Source of the DNA: Pontederia crassipes
Taxonomy: Eukaryota > Streptophyta > Magnoliopsida > Commelinales > Pontederiaceae
DNA: 64,000 nucleotides
Reading direction: 5' to 3'
Assembly: GCA_030549335.1 (NCBI GenBank)
Contig: CM060196.1
Location: forward strand, 13,469,501-13,533,500
Numbering within the stretch: the first letter of the stretch is position 1; every line of letters begins with the position of its first letter. Shown here piece by piece: positions 1-13,124 of the stretch. The notes under the pieces are model-generated. The model did no database searches and was not told the origin of the DNA. It saw only the letters and a list, made by a program, of their open reading frames with translations. A program made the position numbers and the translations under genes.

Positions 1-231
1 TTTTGATATTGTAACTCGACTATTTTTAATGTTATCAAATCAATATGTTTGAGGAATATCACAATTGCAAATTTTGTTTGCTAGATAATCAATACCAGGG
101 CATTAACCTTTTTACTATCTTTGCAGTGCAAATCAATAATGCTATATGGAATTTCACTATTCATAACGCTTCATTCTTAATCATTAAGTTCCTTAAAATA
201 AAAAAAAATTTAAATGAATGACTCTTAGCCA

Positions 232-480
232 TAGGGGGTGTTCAACCCATTAACCCGAACCGACCGATTGGTGTTTGGGTCGGTTCGGGTTCAAGGTTGG
301 GTCGAACCCGACCTAAACCAAGGTGAACTTGACTGATATTGGGTTGGGTTCGGGTTTGTGTTTTTCGACCCGGATAGATTCGAATCAAACCATTAAACCT
401 GAACTATTGAAGAGTGGAACGACTAAAACCCGAAACCCGCGAAAACCTGAAGCCTAAAGTTGAAAATCGAACAGGCGAGG
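232..480 (+). repeat. hAT terminal and subterminal repeat block
   Basis: The block begins with a TAGGGGGTGTTCA terminus and carries many short GGGTCGG / CCCGAACC repeats in both orientations. This composition is typical of the subterminal transposase-binding region of plant hAT elements. The same kind of block occurs at 17762-17970 and in the MITE at 63353-63799. Confidence 0.6.
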
Positions 481-663
481 CGAGGGCGTGTAGCTTTGCC
501 CTAAATCCTAATTCCTAACTCGTCATTTCGCCAACTCGAGGCCGCCCGCCGGCCAGCACGGTAGCACCAATCTCAGCTTCATCCTCTACTCAGTTTCCTC
601 TCGAGTCCCGACGCTTTCATTGTCTCATTGATCTCGTCTCTCACCTCTGGCAGTCGCAATCTT

Positions 664-1005
664 GCCTCTTATGGCCTCGCCGTCGTCGCCACCTCATAGG
701 AACCCAATAGTAGAAGCCTAGAAGCCCCTCACTGTCGCTGCTTGCCGCTATCTTGCCAAGTCATTTGCAGCCTGCCGTCAGCCGCCTCTGGTCCTCTCGT
801 GCCTCTAGCCTCGCCATCGCTGCTCTCGTTCTCGCCTCTGGCAATCATCGCCTCTCACGGCCTCGCCACCTCTCAGGAACCCCAACAGTAGAAGTCTAGA
901 AGCCCCTCACCATCGCTGCTTGTCGTCGTCCTGCCAAGTCATCTACCGCCTGCCGTCAGTCGCCTCTGGTCTTCTTGTGCCTCCAACCTTGCCATCACTG
1001 CTTGC
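664..1005 (+). repeat. GC-rich tandem duplication in hAT 5' leader (about 186-bp period)
   Basis: Two diverged copies of a GC-rich segment begin at 664 and 850. Both contain CCTCGCC, then GGAACCC, then TAGAAGCCCCTCAC or similar, then a CTGCCGTCAG block. The stretch lies between the hAT left end and the BED zinc-finger reading frame and has no long open frame. It may be the transcribed leader of the element or captured host DNA. Confidence 0.55.
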
Positions 1006-1633
1006 AGTCATAGAAAGGACCATTAGTGAGGCCATGAATCCAACATTTCACTCTTTTCACATGTTTTTCTTTCTTCTCTTTCACTGCTTGCTAAGTTAAT
1101 GTTGCTGACTTGCTGTGAACATGTAATGTGCCACTCTTCGAGACAGGGGGCTTTGGCCTTTGAGGTTTTCAGCAAACATTATTTTTCTAACATAAGTCAT
1201 AATATAAAACATATGGAAAAAAAACTTTAAATCCTGAATGTACTCAAGTTGCTCTTCACCATTAAGGCATAATAGACATTCATTCACCATTCACAAATAA
1301 CATGTCTTTCTATACGTCAAGCAACTAATTGAAGAGGGCGCACTCCGCAACTGTAATTATCTTGCAATGTAATAATTGATCTTTATCTAATTACACTACC
1401 ATATTTTCTTTACCTAATTACAGCTGAAGCAAGTTGACCATTAATTCTAAAATATGAAGTATTTAAAGGAGGGTTAAAACATCTTGGGAAAACTTGTTCC
1501 TTGCTTTGATCTGAAGCATTCTCAACTCCTCTCTTTGTCTATCAAAGATCAAATTGAGGTACTTAGTATGTTACGTATATGCAAATTGTTTATAGTTTTC
1601 TAATTGCTTTTGGTTTTCTATAGAATTATAATA

Positions 1634-1965
1634 ATGACAACCCAAAATACAAGTGAAGCTCAAATTGGAAGTGCACTTACTTCGACAAATTTACATGAAG
1701 CTTCTTCTCATGATTTATGACAATAGAGGAATCATCACTTGAAGCTCAACTACCGAAGGAGGTTACTTCAAAAAAAGAACAAGAGGTACTTAAATGGAAA
1801 TCATCTAGACCTCTTTCCAGTGCTTCGACGCATTTTAAAAGAGAAAAGGATAGAGCTATTTGTAATTATTGTCATAAGTCTTATGCTTGCAATACAACAT
1901 CAAATCTATTAAAGCATATAAAACTTTGTGACAAAAATTCCAGAAAGGAGCTTCAAATAAGATAG
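1634..1965 (+). pseudogene. hAT transposase N-terminus with BED zinc finger (broken)
   Basis: The frame from 1717 encodes WKSSRP, then a zinc-binding pattern C-N-Y-C followed by KHIKLC, which is the C-x2-C...H-x4-C signature of BED fingers in hAT transposases. An ATG at 1634 starts a short leader in another frame that stops just before it, so the N-terminus is frameshifted. Homology ends at the truncated retrotransposon LTR at 1956. About 60-100 residues that should join the finger to the catalytic core are missing here but can be followed in the inverted copy at 22280-22829. Transposase binds transposon ends in the nucleus; this copy is inactive. Confidence 0.7.
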
Positions 1966-2464
1966 AGTACGAATAAAAGAAGATCTCTCAATCTATAAAA
2001 ATTAAGTACGATTAAACCATCCACAATGCAACTTAAAACAAATCAACAGTTGATCCAATGGATACAGCTATTAAAAAGGGGATCAAACTGACACAATTTA
2101 CACCACAGGGAATAAAAGCTCTTAGCCGAATATTGACATAGGCAAAATAAAAGTTTCTTTCATCTTTTCTTCAAAAACTATAATTCTCTTCTCCTTCAAT
2201 CTTCGTCCTCATTCTTCTTCTTCGCCAACCTTTGTCTCTCCTCCTCTTCGTGTCCCCCCTTTTTTTTCTTCCTCCTACCTTGGATTTATTTCCTCCTTTT
2301 CCTCTGTTGACATTCGAATTTCAAAAAGTAATTATTTTTTAGAGATTGATTCAAGAAGGTCAAATAATAACTTAGTTTTTATAAATTAGACAAAGTTTTA
2401 ATGTAAATGTGGTAGATTTGATATTTGGAATATTGATAAATATGAGTAAAATAAGAGATGATCA
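1956..2464 (-). repeat. 3' LTR of the Athila-like element (truncated)
   Basis: The segment matches 13728-14197 but lacks the part equivalent to 13125-13727. It starts abruptly within the hAT reading frame. Its right edge ends CA next to the polypurine tract. Confidence 0.8.
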
Positions 2465-2478
2465 AATTCCTCCAAGCT
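2465..2478 (-). other. Polypurine tract of the Athila-like element
   Basis: The - strand reads CTTGGAGGAATT immediately before the 3' LTR start TGATCATC. It is the usual position and composition for the plus-strand primer of gypsy elements. Confidence 0.6.
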
Positions 2479-3992
2479 TAGATGTTTGCTTGTCCTCGAA
2501 CAATGTTCAAGGCAAAACTTTTCATTTCCACCCTATTTGCTAACTATTTTTTTTTAGCATTCAGATTGCACAATCATCACTTAAGTGTCTCTCTACTTTT
2601 CCAAATGACCCAACTTAGTGAGAGTGTTTAGATGCAAGACATTTTTAAATTCATCCTAATTCATCTCTGATAAAGTAAAATAAAATTGCTTGGAAATGAA
2701 GATATCAAATATACAAGTGCAGTGTGGGATTTTATTCATTTACTTGTGCTTTTACTATTTGAATTTCCTTTTCATTAATCCGGTATTCATGATTATCCAT
2801 AGTGCACTGGGTTTTGATCGACAGATCCCAAGGCAGTTTCCCTTAGGTTGTTAGGCATGAACCCTTACGGATCTAATCACCCAGTTTCATCTAGATTTTG
2901 AAATACATCCTTTTTTTAACCTTCTAGGGCTCCATCAGCCTCCATCAGCCCTCTTTTCTTTACATTGATTTCACTTCTTTAGACTTTTGTTATGCTTAAC
3001 TGCACTAGAGCATTCAACAAAGATATAATTATTAGCAAGCTTAGCATAATAAAAAAAATTTGAGCATGGATTAGTCATCAAGCATCTAAAATTTCACTTA
3101 GCAACTTTCTTCAAACCATGACCCAACACTTTAAGCAATTAATGGCAATCACGAAATACTTAAAGTTTCATCAACTTAGCGGAGTGTCCTTGAACATGAC
3201 TTGAAGAGAAGCAAAGAGTAAAAAATTATTGGGGAGTGAAAACATCTCCTACTTCTCAAATATCAATCAAAAATTGCATTTTGAGGGGTTGAATTGTCAT
3301 AAAAAGGGTCAAAGTAAAGTAGGTAGAGAGATATATATTCAAGCAACATAGCAAAAAGAATTTTATAAGTCTTAGTGGCTAGTAGACAGCAATAAGTAAA
3401 GAGAAAGGAGTAAAAATGTATCATGTTGCCTTCTCCCCCAAGCTTGGAATCAATACTGTCCTCAGTGTTGATCATGCCAGGAAGAGGGACTAGTTGGTGG
3501 TGTCCAGCAGTCGGTTAGTGACTTTTTGTATGTCACTAAGAGAAGTGAGAATCGAGTTTTGCACCGCTTCTATATCTTGAATTTTGTTGACATTATTAAA
3601 GCCTTGTTGTTTCAAGTTATTGAGCTAGTCTTTTAATGCATGTATATCTTCTTGGCTACGAGCATTGACTTCTACCAACTTAGTCACCTACTCTAAAATA
3701 AGGTTCAATTTATCAAATAAGGTGACTAGTATAGGGTGAGGAGGATTTCGTGCTGAAGAAGAGGCAACTACTACTCTTCGAGTTGTTCTTCGTGCATGAG
3801 GGGCTCATGGAAGCTGAACAGATTCAAAAAGAAAAGGAGGTAACATTGGGATTGGACGTAGGACTTGGATGAAGACATCCATCTACCAATTTTTGCCCTC
3901 CTGGATTCTTGTTTTTTGAGGGTTAGACAATGAGAGGAGCTCGGAGAGTCAGCCTGTCACCAAAGGTGCTGGCCGTCAGTTGTGACAAGGAC

Positions 3993-4502
3993 TCATTGTC
4001 TCAGGAAGTCCAAGTCGAGGTTGTTGGTTGGTACATGGTTGGTATCTCCAAGGAATAGGAAGTGTTCAGCAATCATTGAAATGTAATTGCCGCACAGAAC
4101 TGGGCTACATTCACGAGTTGACTCTTTGAGCAAAGCCTGCATAATGAAGGAACTGAGGTTGACCTCTGTGTTTGTCAACAGACACCACTAGATGAAAAGT
4201 TCGTCGGTCGAAACTAGGTCCATGTTACTCTCATCGGGATGAACAAGAATCGCGTTGGTGAGTAAAATGTAGATGTATCTGAAAATTGGATTTTTGAACT
4301 TGCGACCGACAAGTTGGAAAGGATCATAGGTATGTATCCTCGTCAACTGGTACCAAAAGTTGAAAATAGGAAAATTAGGAGGAGGGGTCCTAGGGCCAAG
4401 GTTAGGGAGATATAGGGGAATGTGGAGAAGTGGAAATTTGAGGCGTCGCCGACTTGGATGTGTGGAAGTGGGAAGTCTGGTCGGTTGAGTAGATATGCTC
4501 AT
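3993..4502 (-). pseudogene. 3' ORF remnant of the Athila-like element
   Basis: Two short frames (4188-4502 and 3993-4178) lie between integrase and the 3' LTR, where Athila elements carry an additional ORF. I see segments such as NLSSFIMQALL and CGNYISMIAEHF but no domain I can name with confidence. The rest of 2480-3990 has no coding signal. Confidence 0.4.
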
Positions 4503-5156
4503 AGATTATGTTAGGATTCTCAACCGAATCTATGTAGTGCACTTTTCAACTAGTTTTAAGAGTTTTGATGCTGATGTGGATGTTAATGTGGCTGATGACA
4601 ATTTATTCGGAGGTTGCCTCCTAGTAGCGGCATTTTTTAGAATCATTGGCTCGACATGATACCTGAAATTTTTTTAGTGGTCTGGCCATAAATACAATAC
4701 TTCCTTGAATTCTTCAGTGTCAGGATTATACCGCTTCAGTCTTTGTCCTTTTACTTTAAAAATTTATGAATTGCTATTTTTTATGTCCGTGGCTCAATGA
4801 GGATAAACTTTCTTGATGATGAACGGTCCTGACCACCTCTTCCGAAGTTTCCCTAAAAAAAGTCATAGGCGAGAGTTGATCAATAGAACTTGATCGCCTT
4901 CTTTAACATTCTTCTGTAGTATGCGGCTGTCATGCCATTTCCTTGCGCATTCTTTATAAAGACAAGAATTGTTGAATGCATCTAGTCAGAGTTCATCCAA
5001 TTCATTGAGCTGCAATAGTCTTTTTTCGGTAGCTATCTGAAAGTCGTAGTTGAGCATTTTGGTTGCCCAAAATGCGTTATGCTCTAATTCCACTGATAGA
5101 TGAATGGTGTCCTTCTGATTGGAGTTTTGTATGCAATGCGATATGCTCATAATGCT

Positions 5157-5426
5157 TCATTGATTTTCTTGTCTCAATCCTTTCTTGTTACAGACTGTCT
5201 TTTCCAAGATCATTTTGATTTCTCGATTGGAGACCTCAGCTTGTCCATTAGTCTGTGGGTGATACGCAGTAGAAACTTTATGCTTAACTCCGTATTTTAT
5301 CAACAAGTTTTCAAAACTTTTTTCAATAAATGGTGAGGCTCCATCACTAATGACTAATCTGGACACCCAAAATCTTTGAAAGATGGTGTTTTTGAAGAGC
5401 TTGGTGATAGACTTTGAGTCTTCTGT
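5157..5426 (-). pseudogene. Integrase catalytic core fragment
   Basis: The frame holds [18 protein letters not shown] and [20 protein letters not shown], the second Asp and the Glu blocks of the D,D-35-E core. It is the continuation of 8759-9026 across the inserted LTR. The frame stops after about 60 further residues. Confidence 0.75.
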
Positions 5427-8400
5427 TGTCAAGACCCCGATTTAAACGGTGATTTAAACCAGAGCTCCTGATTCATTACAGACGATCAAATAAATTTTTT
5501 TTAAAAGAAAAATTATGCATAGCTCCTCTAGATAATACAAGAAAGTGATAACACATAATCAAACCACGCTGTTTATATTGATCATTCAGAGCATGCAACA
5601 ATCCTTGGGTTTATACCACCACATACTCATGAAAGATTTACATTTTACAAGTTACAAAATTACTTTTTATAGATAGCACATATCAAACTCTCTCTATATC
5701 CTAATAGAGAAATATGAGAGATATAAGTCTTCTATCTAGTGCGCGCGGTGAGGCACGTGACTTCACAATACCTTAGCAGCAAAAAGGATCCACACCCTGC
5801 TAAGGTTGTCTCTCGCGATCCCAAAAGTTCAACTGATCTGAAAAAAATGTACAACACTGTGAGCAAATAATAGCTTAGTAAGCTGATAACTCATAAGCTA
5901 TGTGTTACCATCTAATAAATTCGGAGAGGCAATGAATAGTATGAAATATCCAATGGCATACTTAACAACAACTTTTATAATCATACACAGAGTACATAAC
6001 AATCACTTCACATTTACAATCATATAACAATTCTCAAACGGATGAAATGCAAAATGCAACATTCTCATATGAATGCACGGATCACCAACTAGCCAGTTTG
6101 TATAGTCAATAGATGGTTTCCAGAGGTGGCCCATATAGATTCTAGAGATGGCTCCCACCCTCATGGTGTAGCATTTAGGTCTGCACGACACTTAGCTCCA
6201 TCTTATTTCATCCCATTTCTGGAGAACAAAATGATGGATTGAATTCTAGAGGTGGCTCCCATCATTATCAACGATGTAACACTTAACTCCAACCACCAAA
6301 CCGATCAAAAAGCGATAGATGACTTTTAGAGGTGGCTCATACGGATTTTAGAGGTGGCTCCCACCCTCACGGTGTAGCACTTAGATCCGCACGACACTTA
6401 GCTCTATTTTATCTCATCCCATTTTTGGAGAACAGAATGATGGATTAGATTTTAGAGGTGGCTCACATCGTGATCAGCGATGTAGCACTTAGTTCCAAAC
6501 ATAATATATGCAAATGCAGGCAGATGTCGATGCATGATTCATCACATAACGATCATACCTTGAATATGATTTCAAACTTATTCAAACGGAATAGGAGTAC
6601 ATCCTATAAGCTGGCTCCATAACATTTAACATATGCTTTAGCAATGAACCATCAATTGATCAATTATTCAAAACATAATCTTAGTATAAACTTGTCGATA
6701 TATGATTTTAATACATATAACAATTGTATCTCAAATATCAAAAGATGAATCATATCAACTACCATTTCAAACGAAATAAGATTGCACTTATTGTAATTCA
6801 TTCATATCATATCACATATGCTTTTCAAATGTACAAGCATACAATCATTCAAAATACTTTTCATCATTACATTTCTCGAAATTAATTCATAGTACATACA
6901 AAACATATTCAATACATATAATAATCGATGTCACACCGAATTCAAAAGAGGTGAATACATAGAGTAGAAGAAACCAACTTATCTATAAGGACTAACAAAA
7001 TATTTTCCTTTCCCTTTTCACTACTTTACTCTTCTACTCCTATAACAATAATAGTAAGAAACACATTACTACTATGATATAAGCATAAGCCTATCACATA
7101 TGAAACATAATTAATTGCCATGGTATATGAACTTTAAATATTTACTCTTATAACTTAAGTAACTATTAAACATAAGGATTGACCTAATATTATGACAGAT
7201 TGCACACATAGTAAAGAAAAATTCATATCTTCCGATATACATAATCAAATGGCATCATTCTAATTTTCTTTACTTTCATATTACAGAGATTAATCTATAA
7301 AAGTTTCATATCCTATTTCATTATGATTTGCTCTCATGAAAATCAACATTCAGCCTAACTTTTATGTTATTTTTATGTTCTGACAGACTGAGTAACCTTA
7401 CTTTTATGATTTATATAAAATATTAAACATTCCCTGTTCTGGCACTTTTAATTTTCCCAAATAGTAGACATCCTAGGGTGAAATTCATAAAATTACTTGA
7501 ATTTATATCTATTTGTACTGAACACAATAAATTTAATCAATATTAGCATAATCTGCCCTAAGCTCCATCGTGGCAGACTGAGTAAGGCTAATATTTATAA
7601 CTTTCACTACACATATCATTTTCTAATGATTCCAATTGTCAATGAAACGTAACATCAATCATATAACATCCTAAATTATCATCGACATATTGAATTTAAT
7701 ACATAATTTATAAATTCGGGTAATAATTTTGGCGGACATAGTGATAGTACCTTAAAGATAAGAGTATAACTTTATCTACAGAAATCACATTAACTTGATT
7801 CAAAGCTCAATGAAAGTAGACTAATATAGGATCAATCAGAATAACTGTGATAATTTTTGGATCATCGAAGGTATGGAATTATGTAGCTAAAGTTTCGTGA
7901 ATCAATTGAACATAGCTAGGGTTAATCTTACCTATGAACAACATGAGCTTTGCCCCATATTCAAATAAAATCTGAAAATGAATAGATGTGAAAGGTTCAG
8001 AATCACCCTAATTAGGAATTATGTAGTTAAAATTAAAAGAAAATGAAGTAAGAACTTACCAAATCTAAAACTCTACCTTCAATTTCTCCTCTTGCAATTC
8101 CTTCAACTAGTATTGATTTGTGTCATTTCCTTAAGTGTTCGGCCAATGGGTGGTGAATAGGGTAGAGGAAGATAGAAAAAGGTGAAAGAATAAGTATTAG
8201 AAGGAAGGGAGAAACTGACTTCAGGTGGTCAATTGGATTCTTTAAAAAATGCCCTTGAAGTATCACTTATTCACATGTAATGCCATTTAAGTAAATGGCT
8301 TTTGCATTTCTCCATTTATTTATTTATTTATTTATTTATTGCATGTAAATAAGAAATTACCCCCCATTTGGATTCAAATAAAATATTTATAAAAATAAAT

Positions 8401-8753
8401 AATTAAGGAATCGAAATCTAAATTTTTGTCTAAAGAATAAAAATCATGATTTCACAAATTTTTCGATTTTGTGTCTACGTTTTACTTAACTCACACACCT
8501 CGTAAAAATTCTTAAAAATCACTTTTAAAATTCTTTCATATATAGAAACAATTATCGGGACTTTAATTTTTCAAATTTTCACTTTTCCAAAAATCACGTT
8601 TCCATGCCTTAAGTAAATTTTCATCGCTTTCGCACTCCAATAGTTGACATTAAAGTGTAAGTCTTAACATCGCATTCATAGAGCTCGTCAATAAGATAAT
8701 ATAGAATCACATCCATACATCTAATCATGCATGGTTAACTTAGGGATATTACA
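5427..8753 (-). repeat. Solo LTR of a chromovirus-like gypsy element, 3.3 kb
   Basis: The segment starts TGTCAAGACC and ends GGATATTACA on the + strand, and is flanked by perfect 5-bp direct repeats TCTGT (5422-5426 and 8754-8758). Read on the - strand it begins TGTAATATCCC, a start typical of Tekay/Del-type LTRs. It has no gag or pol. It splits the integrase of the Athila-like element exactly, so it is younger than that element. Related but rearranged sequence occurs at 30376-31103 and 31690-32200. Confidence 0.85.
6143..6490 (-). repeat. Tandem duplication inside the 3.3-kb solo LTR (about 207-bp period)
   Basis: Two copies begin near 6143 and 6350. Each contains GGTGGCTCCCACCCTCA-like sequence, then GTGTAGCA, then CGACACTTAGCTC, then a TGATGGATT block. 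Copies differ by scattered substitutions. Confidence 0.65.
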
Positions 8754-8758
8754 TCTGT

Positions 8759-9026
8759 GACTATAGGGATTGCTTCAATCCATTTTAAAACGTAATCCAA
8801 TGCTAGGAGTATGAATTTGTAGCCAAATGAGTTGGGAAATGGACTCAATATCGACTCCCTAAACGTCGAAGATTTCCACTTCTAATATCAGTTGTTGAGG
8901 TGCTTCATTTCTTCGGCCTATGTTTCTTGTCCTTTGACAAGCATCACAAGACTTTACGAAATTGATTGCATCCTTAAATAAAGCTGGCCAATAAAAACTT
9001 ATTTGTAGAACTTTGGAGGTTGTCTT
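8759..9026 (-). pseudogene. Integrase N-terminal part (left of the nested LTR)
   Basis: The - strand reads on from the HHCC finger through SCDACQR and a diverged first-Asp region to WIEAIP, in several frames. It is cut at 8759 by the nested solo LTR and resumes at 5426. Confidence 0.65.
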
Positions 9027-9887
9027 CTAATGTCCTCCGTGATCACGATAGGGGGATGAATGACATTCCAAAAGTATTGCAGGCTGCTCCTCTTCTGGGG
9101 CACATCTTCTATATATTTCATCTGCACACTTCTTAAAAAGAAATGGCTCGTTCCAAAAGTAATGTTTGATGTCGAAGAAAATTTTCTTCTTTTGTTGGTA
9201 GAAGAGATCTGGTCGTAGGACTCTTGAAGCTAGATAGTTAGCATAGTCTGCGAACCATTGGAGCTTTTTAGCTTTAATTGAGAACAGATGGTCGTCTGGG
9301 AAGAAATTGTTGATATGATAATCTTCAACATCATTCTTCTGTTCTGAAAGTTGAAGTCGAGATAGGTGATCAGCAATTTGATTTTCTGTTCTCTTTTTGT
9401 CTCTAATTTCTAAGTCGGAATCTTGTAATAAAAGAATCCATCTGATGAGATTAGGCATAGCATCTTTCTTAAAAATCAGATATCGGATGGCTTGGTGATA
9501 AGTGTACACAATAACTTTAGATCTCACTAGATAAGATCTAAATTTATCCAATGCAAACACTACAGCTAAGAACTCCTTCTCTGCCGTAGCATAGTTGATT
9601 TTGTGCCTCATCCAGAGTTCTGCTAGCATAATAGATTACATGTTATTTTTTATCCTTCCTTTGTCCAAGTATTGCTCCAACAACTTGATCACTAGCATCA
9701 CACATAAGTTCGAATGGTAGTGACCAATCATGTGGCTGGATATGAGTGCCTTTTTTAATGTGTTGAAAGATTTTGGACAATCTTCATCGAATATAAAGTC
9801 AGCTTCTTTGCACAAGAGTTTTTGGCAATGACCTTGCAATGAGTGAAAAGTCTTTAATGAGTCAACGATAGAATCCGGCATGTCCAA
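9027..9887 (-). pseudogene. RNase H and integrase zinc-finger region, Ty3/gypsy
   Basis: Frame 9027-9629 (200 residues) contains [20 protein letters not shown], then SKVIVYT, then IADHLSRL, the RNase H signature of gypsy elements. It ends with [13 protein letters not shown], the start of the integrase HHCC finger. Frame 9636-9887 holds the connection domain (SFNTLKKAL). Two frame breaks and a D-to-Y change in the VYTYH motif make it inactive. Confidence 0.8.
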
Positions 9888-10523
9888 GGAAGCTTCTAAC
9901 TCCCTTGATATTAGAGGGTGGAGGTAGCTTCTCTATGACATTTGTATTGGCTTTGTCGACTTCAATGCCTCTGTCTAAAATAATATGACCCAACAATATA
10001 CCTTCCTGAACCATAAAGTGACATTTCTCCCAATTCAGCACCAAGTTAGACTCAGCACATCTCTGTAACCTTGCAAAGATAATTCTGACAATTTTCAAAA
10101 GAAGTTCCATAGACCGAGAAGTCATCCATAAAATCTTTCATGATTTCTTTAATAAAATCTGAAAAAAATAGACACCATGCACCTTTGAAAACTTGCAGGA
10201 GCATTGTATGGCCCAAATGACATTCTTATGTAGGCAAAAGTCCCATATGAACATGTGAAAGTAGTCTTTTCCTAATAATCCGAGTAAATGGGGATTTGAA
10301 GAAATTTAAAGAATCCGTCTAGATAACAAAAACAAGAATGATTTGCCACCCTCTCCAGCATTTGATCAATGAAAAGGAGAGGAAAATGATCCTTTTGGAG
10401 AGCCTTATTCAGGTTCCTGAAATCGATACACATTCTCCATCCTATAATAGTACGTGTAGAGATAATTTTGTTTGAGTTAATTTTTATCACGATCATTCCG
10501 CCTTTCTTTGGCATGACCTGCAC
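9862..10523 (-). pseudogene. Reverse transcriptase fragments, Ty3/gypsy
   Basis: Frame 10272-10523 contains WRMCIDFRNLNKA and YLDGFFKFLQIPI, the early reverse transcriptase blocks. Frame 9862-10125 contains NLVLNWEKCHFMVQEG, LLGHII and GVRSFLGHAGFYR, the late blocks. The two are separated by frame breaks, and the region with the YxDD-type site (around 10130) is disrupted. The order and wording match Athila/Tat reverse transcriptase. Confidence 0.8.
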
Positions 10524-11088
10524 AGGGCTTACCCATTGACTGTCTGAGATGGGATAGATGATTCTTGCATTCAGAAATTTAATTACTTCTTTCTTTACGA
10601 CTTATTTCATTGCCGGATTGAGTCTTTTTTGTTCTTCAATGGATGGTTTGAAATCTTTTTCCATAAGGATACGATGCATGCAGGTGAAGAGATTGATTCC
10701 TTTAAGATCATCCAAAGTGTAGCATATAACATGCTTGTAGGATTTTAGCTTGGTCAACAGCATTTAGAGCTAGCTTGGTTCCAAATTTGTGTTAACGATC
10801 ACCGAATAAGTTGAGTCTTCTCCTAGGAATTCATATTTAAGGTTCTAGGGCATCTTCTTCTGTTCAGGTTTGGGTTGTTTTCTCAAACTTGGTTCTTCTC
10901 GTGGGTTGAGAAGTTGACTCTCCTTTGTATTGTCAAGACCTTGCACTAGTGCTGGTAGCATGTGACCAGTTAAGAGTCGAGCTTCTTCCTCTATCCATAA
11001 TTATGATTCCTGATCCCCGAGGGAGACTTCTAAAGGGTTGGATATATAAATGATCAATGCCACTTTTTGGATTAGAGGATCTACATGT

Positions 11089-11310
11089 TTAGGTTGGAAG
11101 TGGTATAGAGAAGCTTCTGAGATCACATAGAGCTCTTTGAATTTTTTTGTTACCAATCTCACGTGGTATAGAGAAGCCTCCTGGGTCTTTAAGTTTCAGA
11201 GGTAATATGTTTTGCGCACTGGCTTCAGCTATTAGTGCTGTTGTTTCATTTTCTTGAATTCTCCTCTTCTTTGATAGAATGTCATTAAGGAATTTGGCAT
11301 AAGTTGGCAT
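11089..11310 (-). pseudogene. Gag-protease junction remnant of the Athila-like element
   Basis: The frame holds YAKFLNDIL, then LKDPGGFSIP and RALCDL. In intact relatives this block leads into the aspartic protease, where ALCDLGAS carries the active site. Here the sequence after ALCDL is altered, so the catalytic motif is lost. Confidence 0.6.
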
Positions 11311-12520
11311 CTCTTGGATGGTTTCGACGAAAGGTAAATTAATATATAGCTTCTTTAGGATTTCAATGAACTATTTCTTGTCGGCTTCTTTCAATGGCTT
11401 TAGGGAATGACACTTGTATAGCATAATTGGAAGGGCCTTTGGAAGTTTTCAGTCGTTTGACTTCTTTATCCTCTTTCAACTCGACATCCGGTTGAGTTAC
11501 TTCTTCTTGCCTTGAAGCTTTATCATCTTTTGACTTTGAAACTTCAGCTCTTGTTCTCCTAATGTCTTCAATTGTTCTCCCGCTCCTCAGAGTTACAGCT
11601 TGGACTTATTCTTTCGGATTCTATTCTGGTTGTCGCGGTAGAATTCCTAGTTGTCTTGAAGATGATGTAGCTTGTTTAGCTATTTGTGTTTCCAACATCT
11701 TGTTATGGATCGAAAGACTTTCAATCTTCTCGAACATCTTTTGCATGAGGCTATCTTGTTTAGACATGTATTTTTCCATCATTGATTCAAGTTTACTCGT
11801 TGAGGATTGGCCCTGATCAATAGGGGGTTCTGATGTTGTGCTCTTTGATTGACTCTGTTCTATTAGGTAGGGGCTTGAGCTTGCTGATAGTTGTCTCTAT
11901 AGGAAAACTTTAGATAATTTTTCCATTTGGGTTGTTTGTATTAGAATAAGGGCCATTATTATAAGGGTAGAGACCTATTGCATTCGCTTGGTGCTAATGA
12001 CCTTGTTGTTTTAATAATTCATAGTGTATAGAGTTATGATCAGGTGAACCACATATTTCACAGCATCTGGCTATCCTGTTGACAATTGGTGGCTTCATTG
12101 AGTCCTAGTCTACTGATTGCCTTTTGAACAATATATTCCACTTTGGAAGAAAAATCTTCGCCATATAAACGTGTCTGAGTAGAGGCAATGGATTTATTTG
12201 ACCTTGAGTGACTTAAGAAATGCTGATTTTTTGCTATCTCTTTAATGAGCTGGTATGTTTCATCGACATTTTTCTTTATACACCATCAACAGCATTGTCA
12301 AGTGTCATCTTTGAGGCAAAATCCACTTGCTCAGACCATGATGAGGACATGATCTTAGTGCCTTAAATCTTTACCAAGTTTCGTAAAGTGTCTCTTGATT
12401 CTTTTGAACGAATCCAATAACTTGATTTTTTATCCTGATTGTCTTACTTGGAGGGAAATATTCAGATAGAAAAGCCTTCACCAATTGTTCCCAAGTAGTT
12501 AATTCTTTTGGTTCAAGAGG

Positions 12521-12838
12521 CTAAAGCCATTGTTTGGCTTTCCCTCTTAAAGAGAAAGAAAAAACCCTCAATATGAGTGCTTCTAGTGAAACTCCATTAA
12601 GCTTCGTTGTTTCACATATTCTCAGAAAATTCTTAAGGTGTTGGTTCGGATCATCATCCGGGATTCCTCCAAATTGGTTTTGCTGAATTATTGAAATTAG
12701 AGAAGATTTTAATTCAAAGTTGTCAGCTTGAATAGCTGGCTTCAAAGTAGCTGACTCCAGTCCATCTGCAGTGGGAGTATAAAGCTCTTCTAAGGAAGAA
12801 GCCGAAGGTTGCTGTTGATTTTGTTGTTGAGCCATCAT
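12521..12838 (-). pseudogene. Athila-like gag fragment
   Basis: The 105-residue open frame contains an N-terminal gag segment with QADNFELK, QQNQFGG, DPNQHLKNFL and LRGKAKQWL, all conserved in Athila/Tat gag. It ends in a stop straight after the conserved W-L. Gag forms the particle that packages retrotransposon RNA. The frame downstream is broken. Confidence 0.75.
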
Positions 12839-13100
12839 TTCTCCTTCTGAATCAGAATTTGGTTCAATTTCTGTCGATTGAGTGCGACTTATTTCTTAGT
12901 TGAAGGTGTTCTATTCATATGGTCACGCACTCTCCTTTTGAATGTTCAATCAATCTCAAGGTCTAATTCAAGCAGTTGCTTGCGATTAGTCCTGGGCATA
13001 TAAAGTTCTTGAAATCAAAGGATTGAAAGAAGAATGTAAAAGATAGTAATACTAGAGAAAATAAACAGTAAGAGATATAAATGGGAGACAGTAATCTAAG

Positions 13101-13118
13101 TCTCCGGCAACGGCGCCA
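13101..13118 (-). other. Primer-binding site, tRNA-Asp type
   Basis: The - strand reads TGGCGCCGTTGCCGGAGA, complementary to the 3' end of plant tRNA-Asp, and lies a few bases inside the 5' LTR. This fixes orientation and inner LTR edge. Confidence 0.85.
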
Positions 13119-13124
13119 AAAAGT

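Noticed and set aside
3993..4502. Envelope gene of an Athila-type endogenous element
   Set aside because: No transmembrane or envelope-like features can be shown in the short broken frames.
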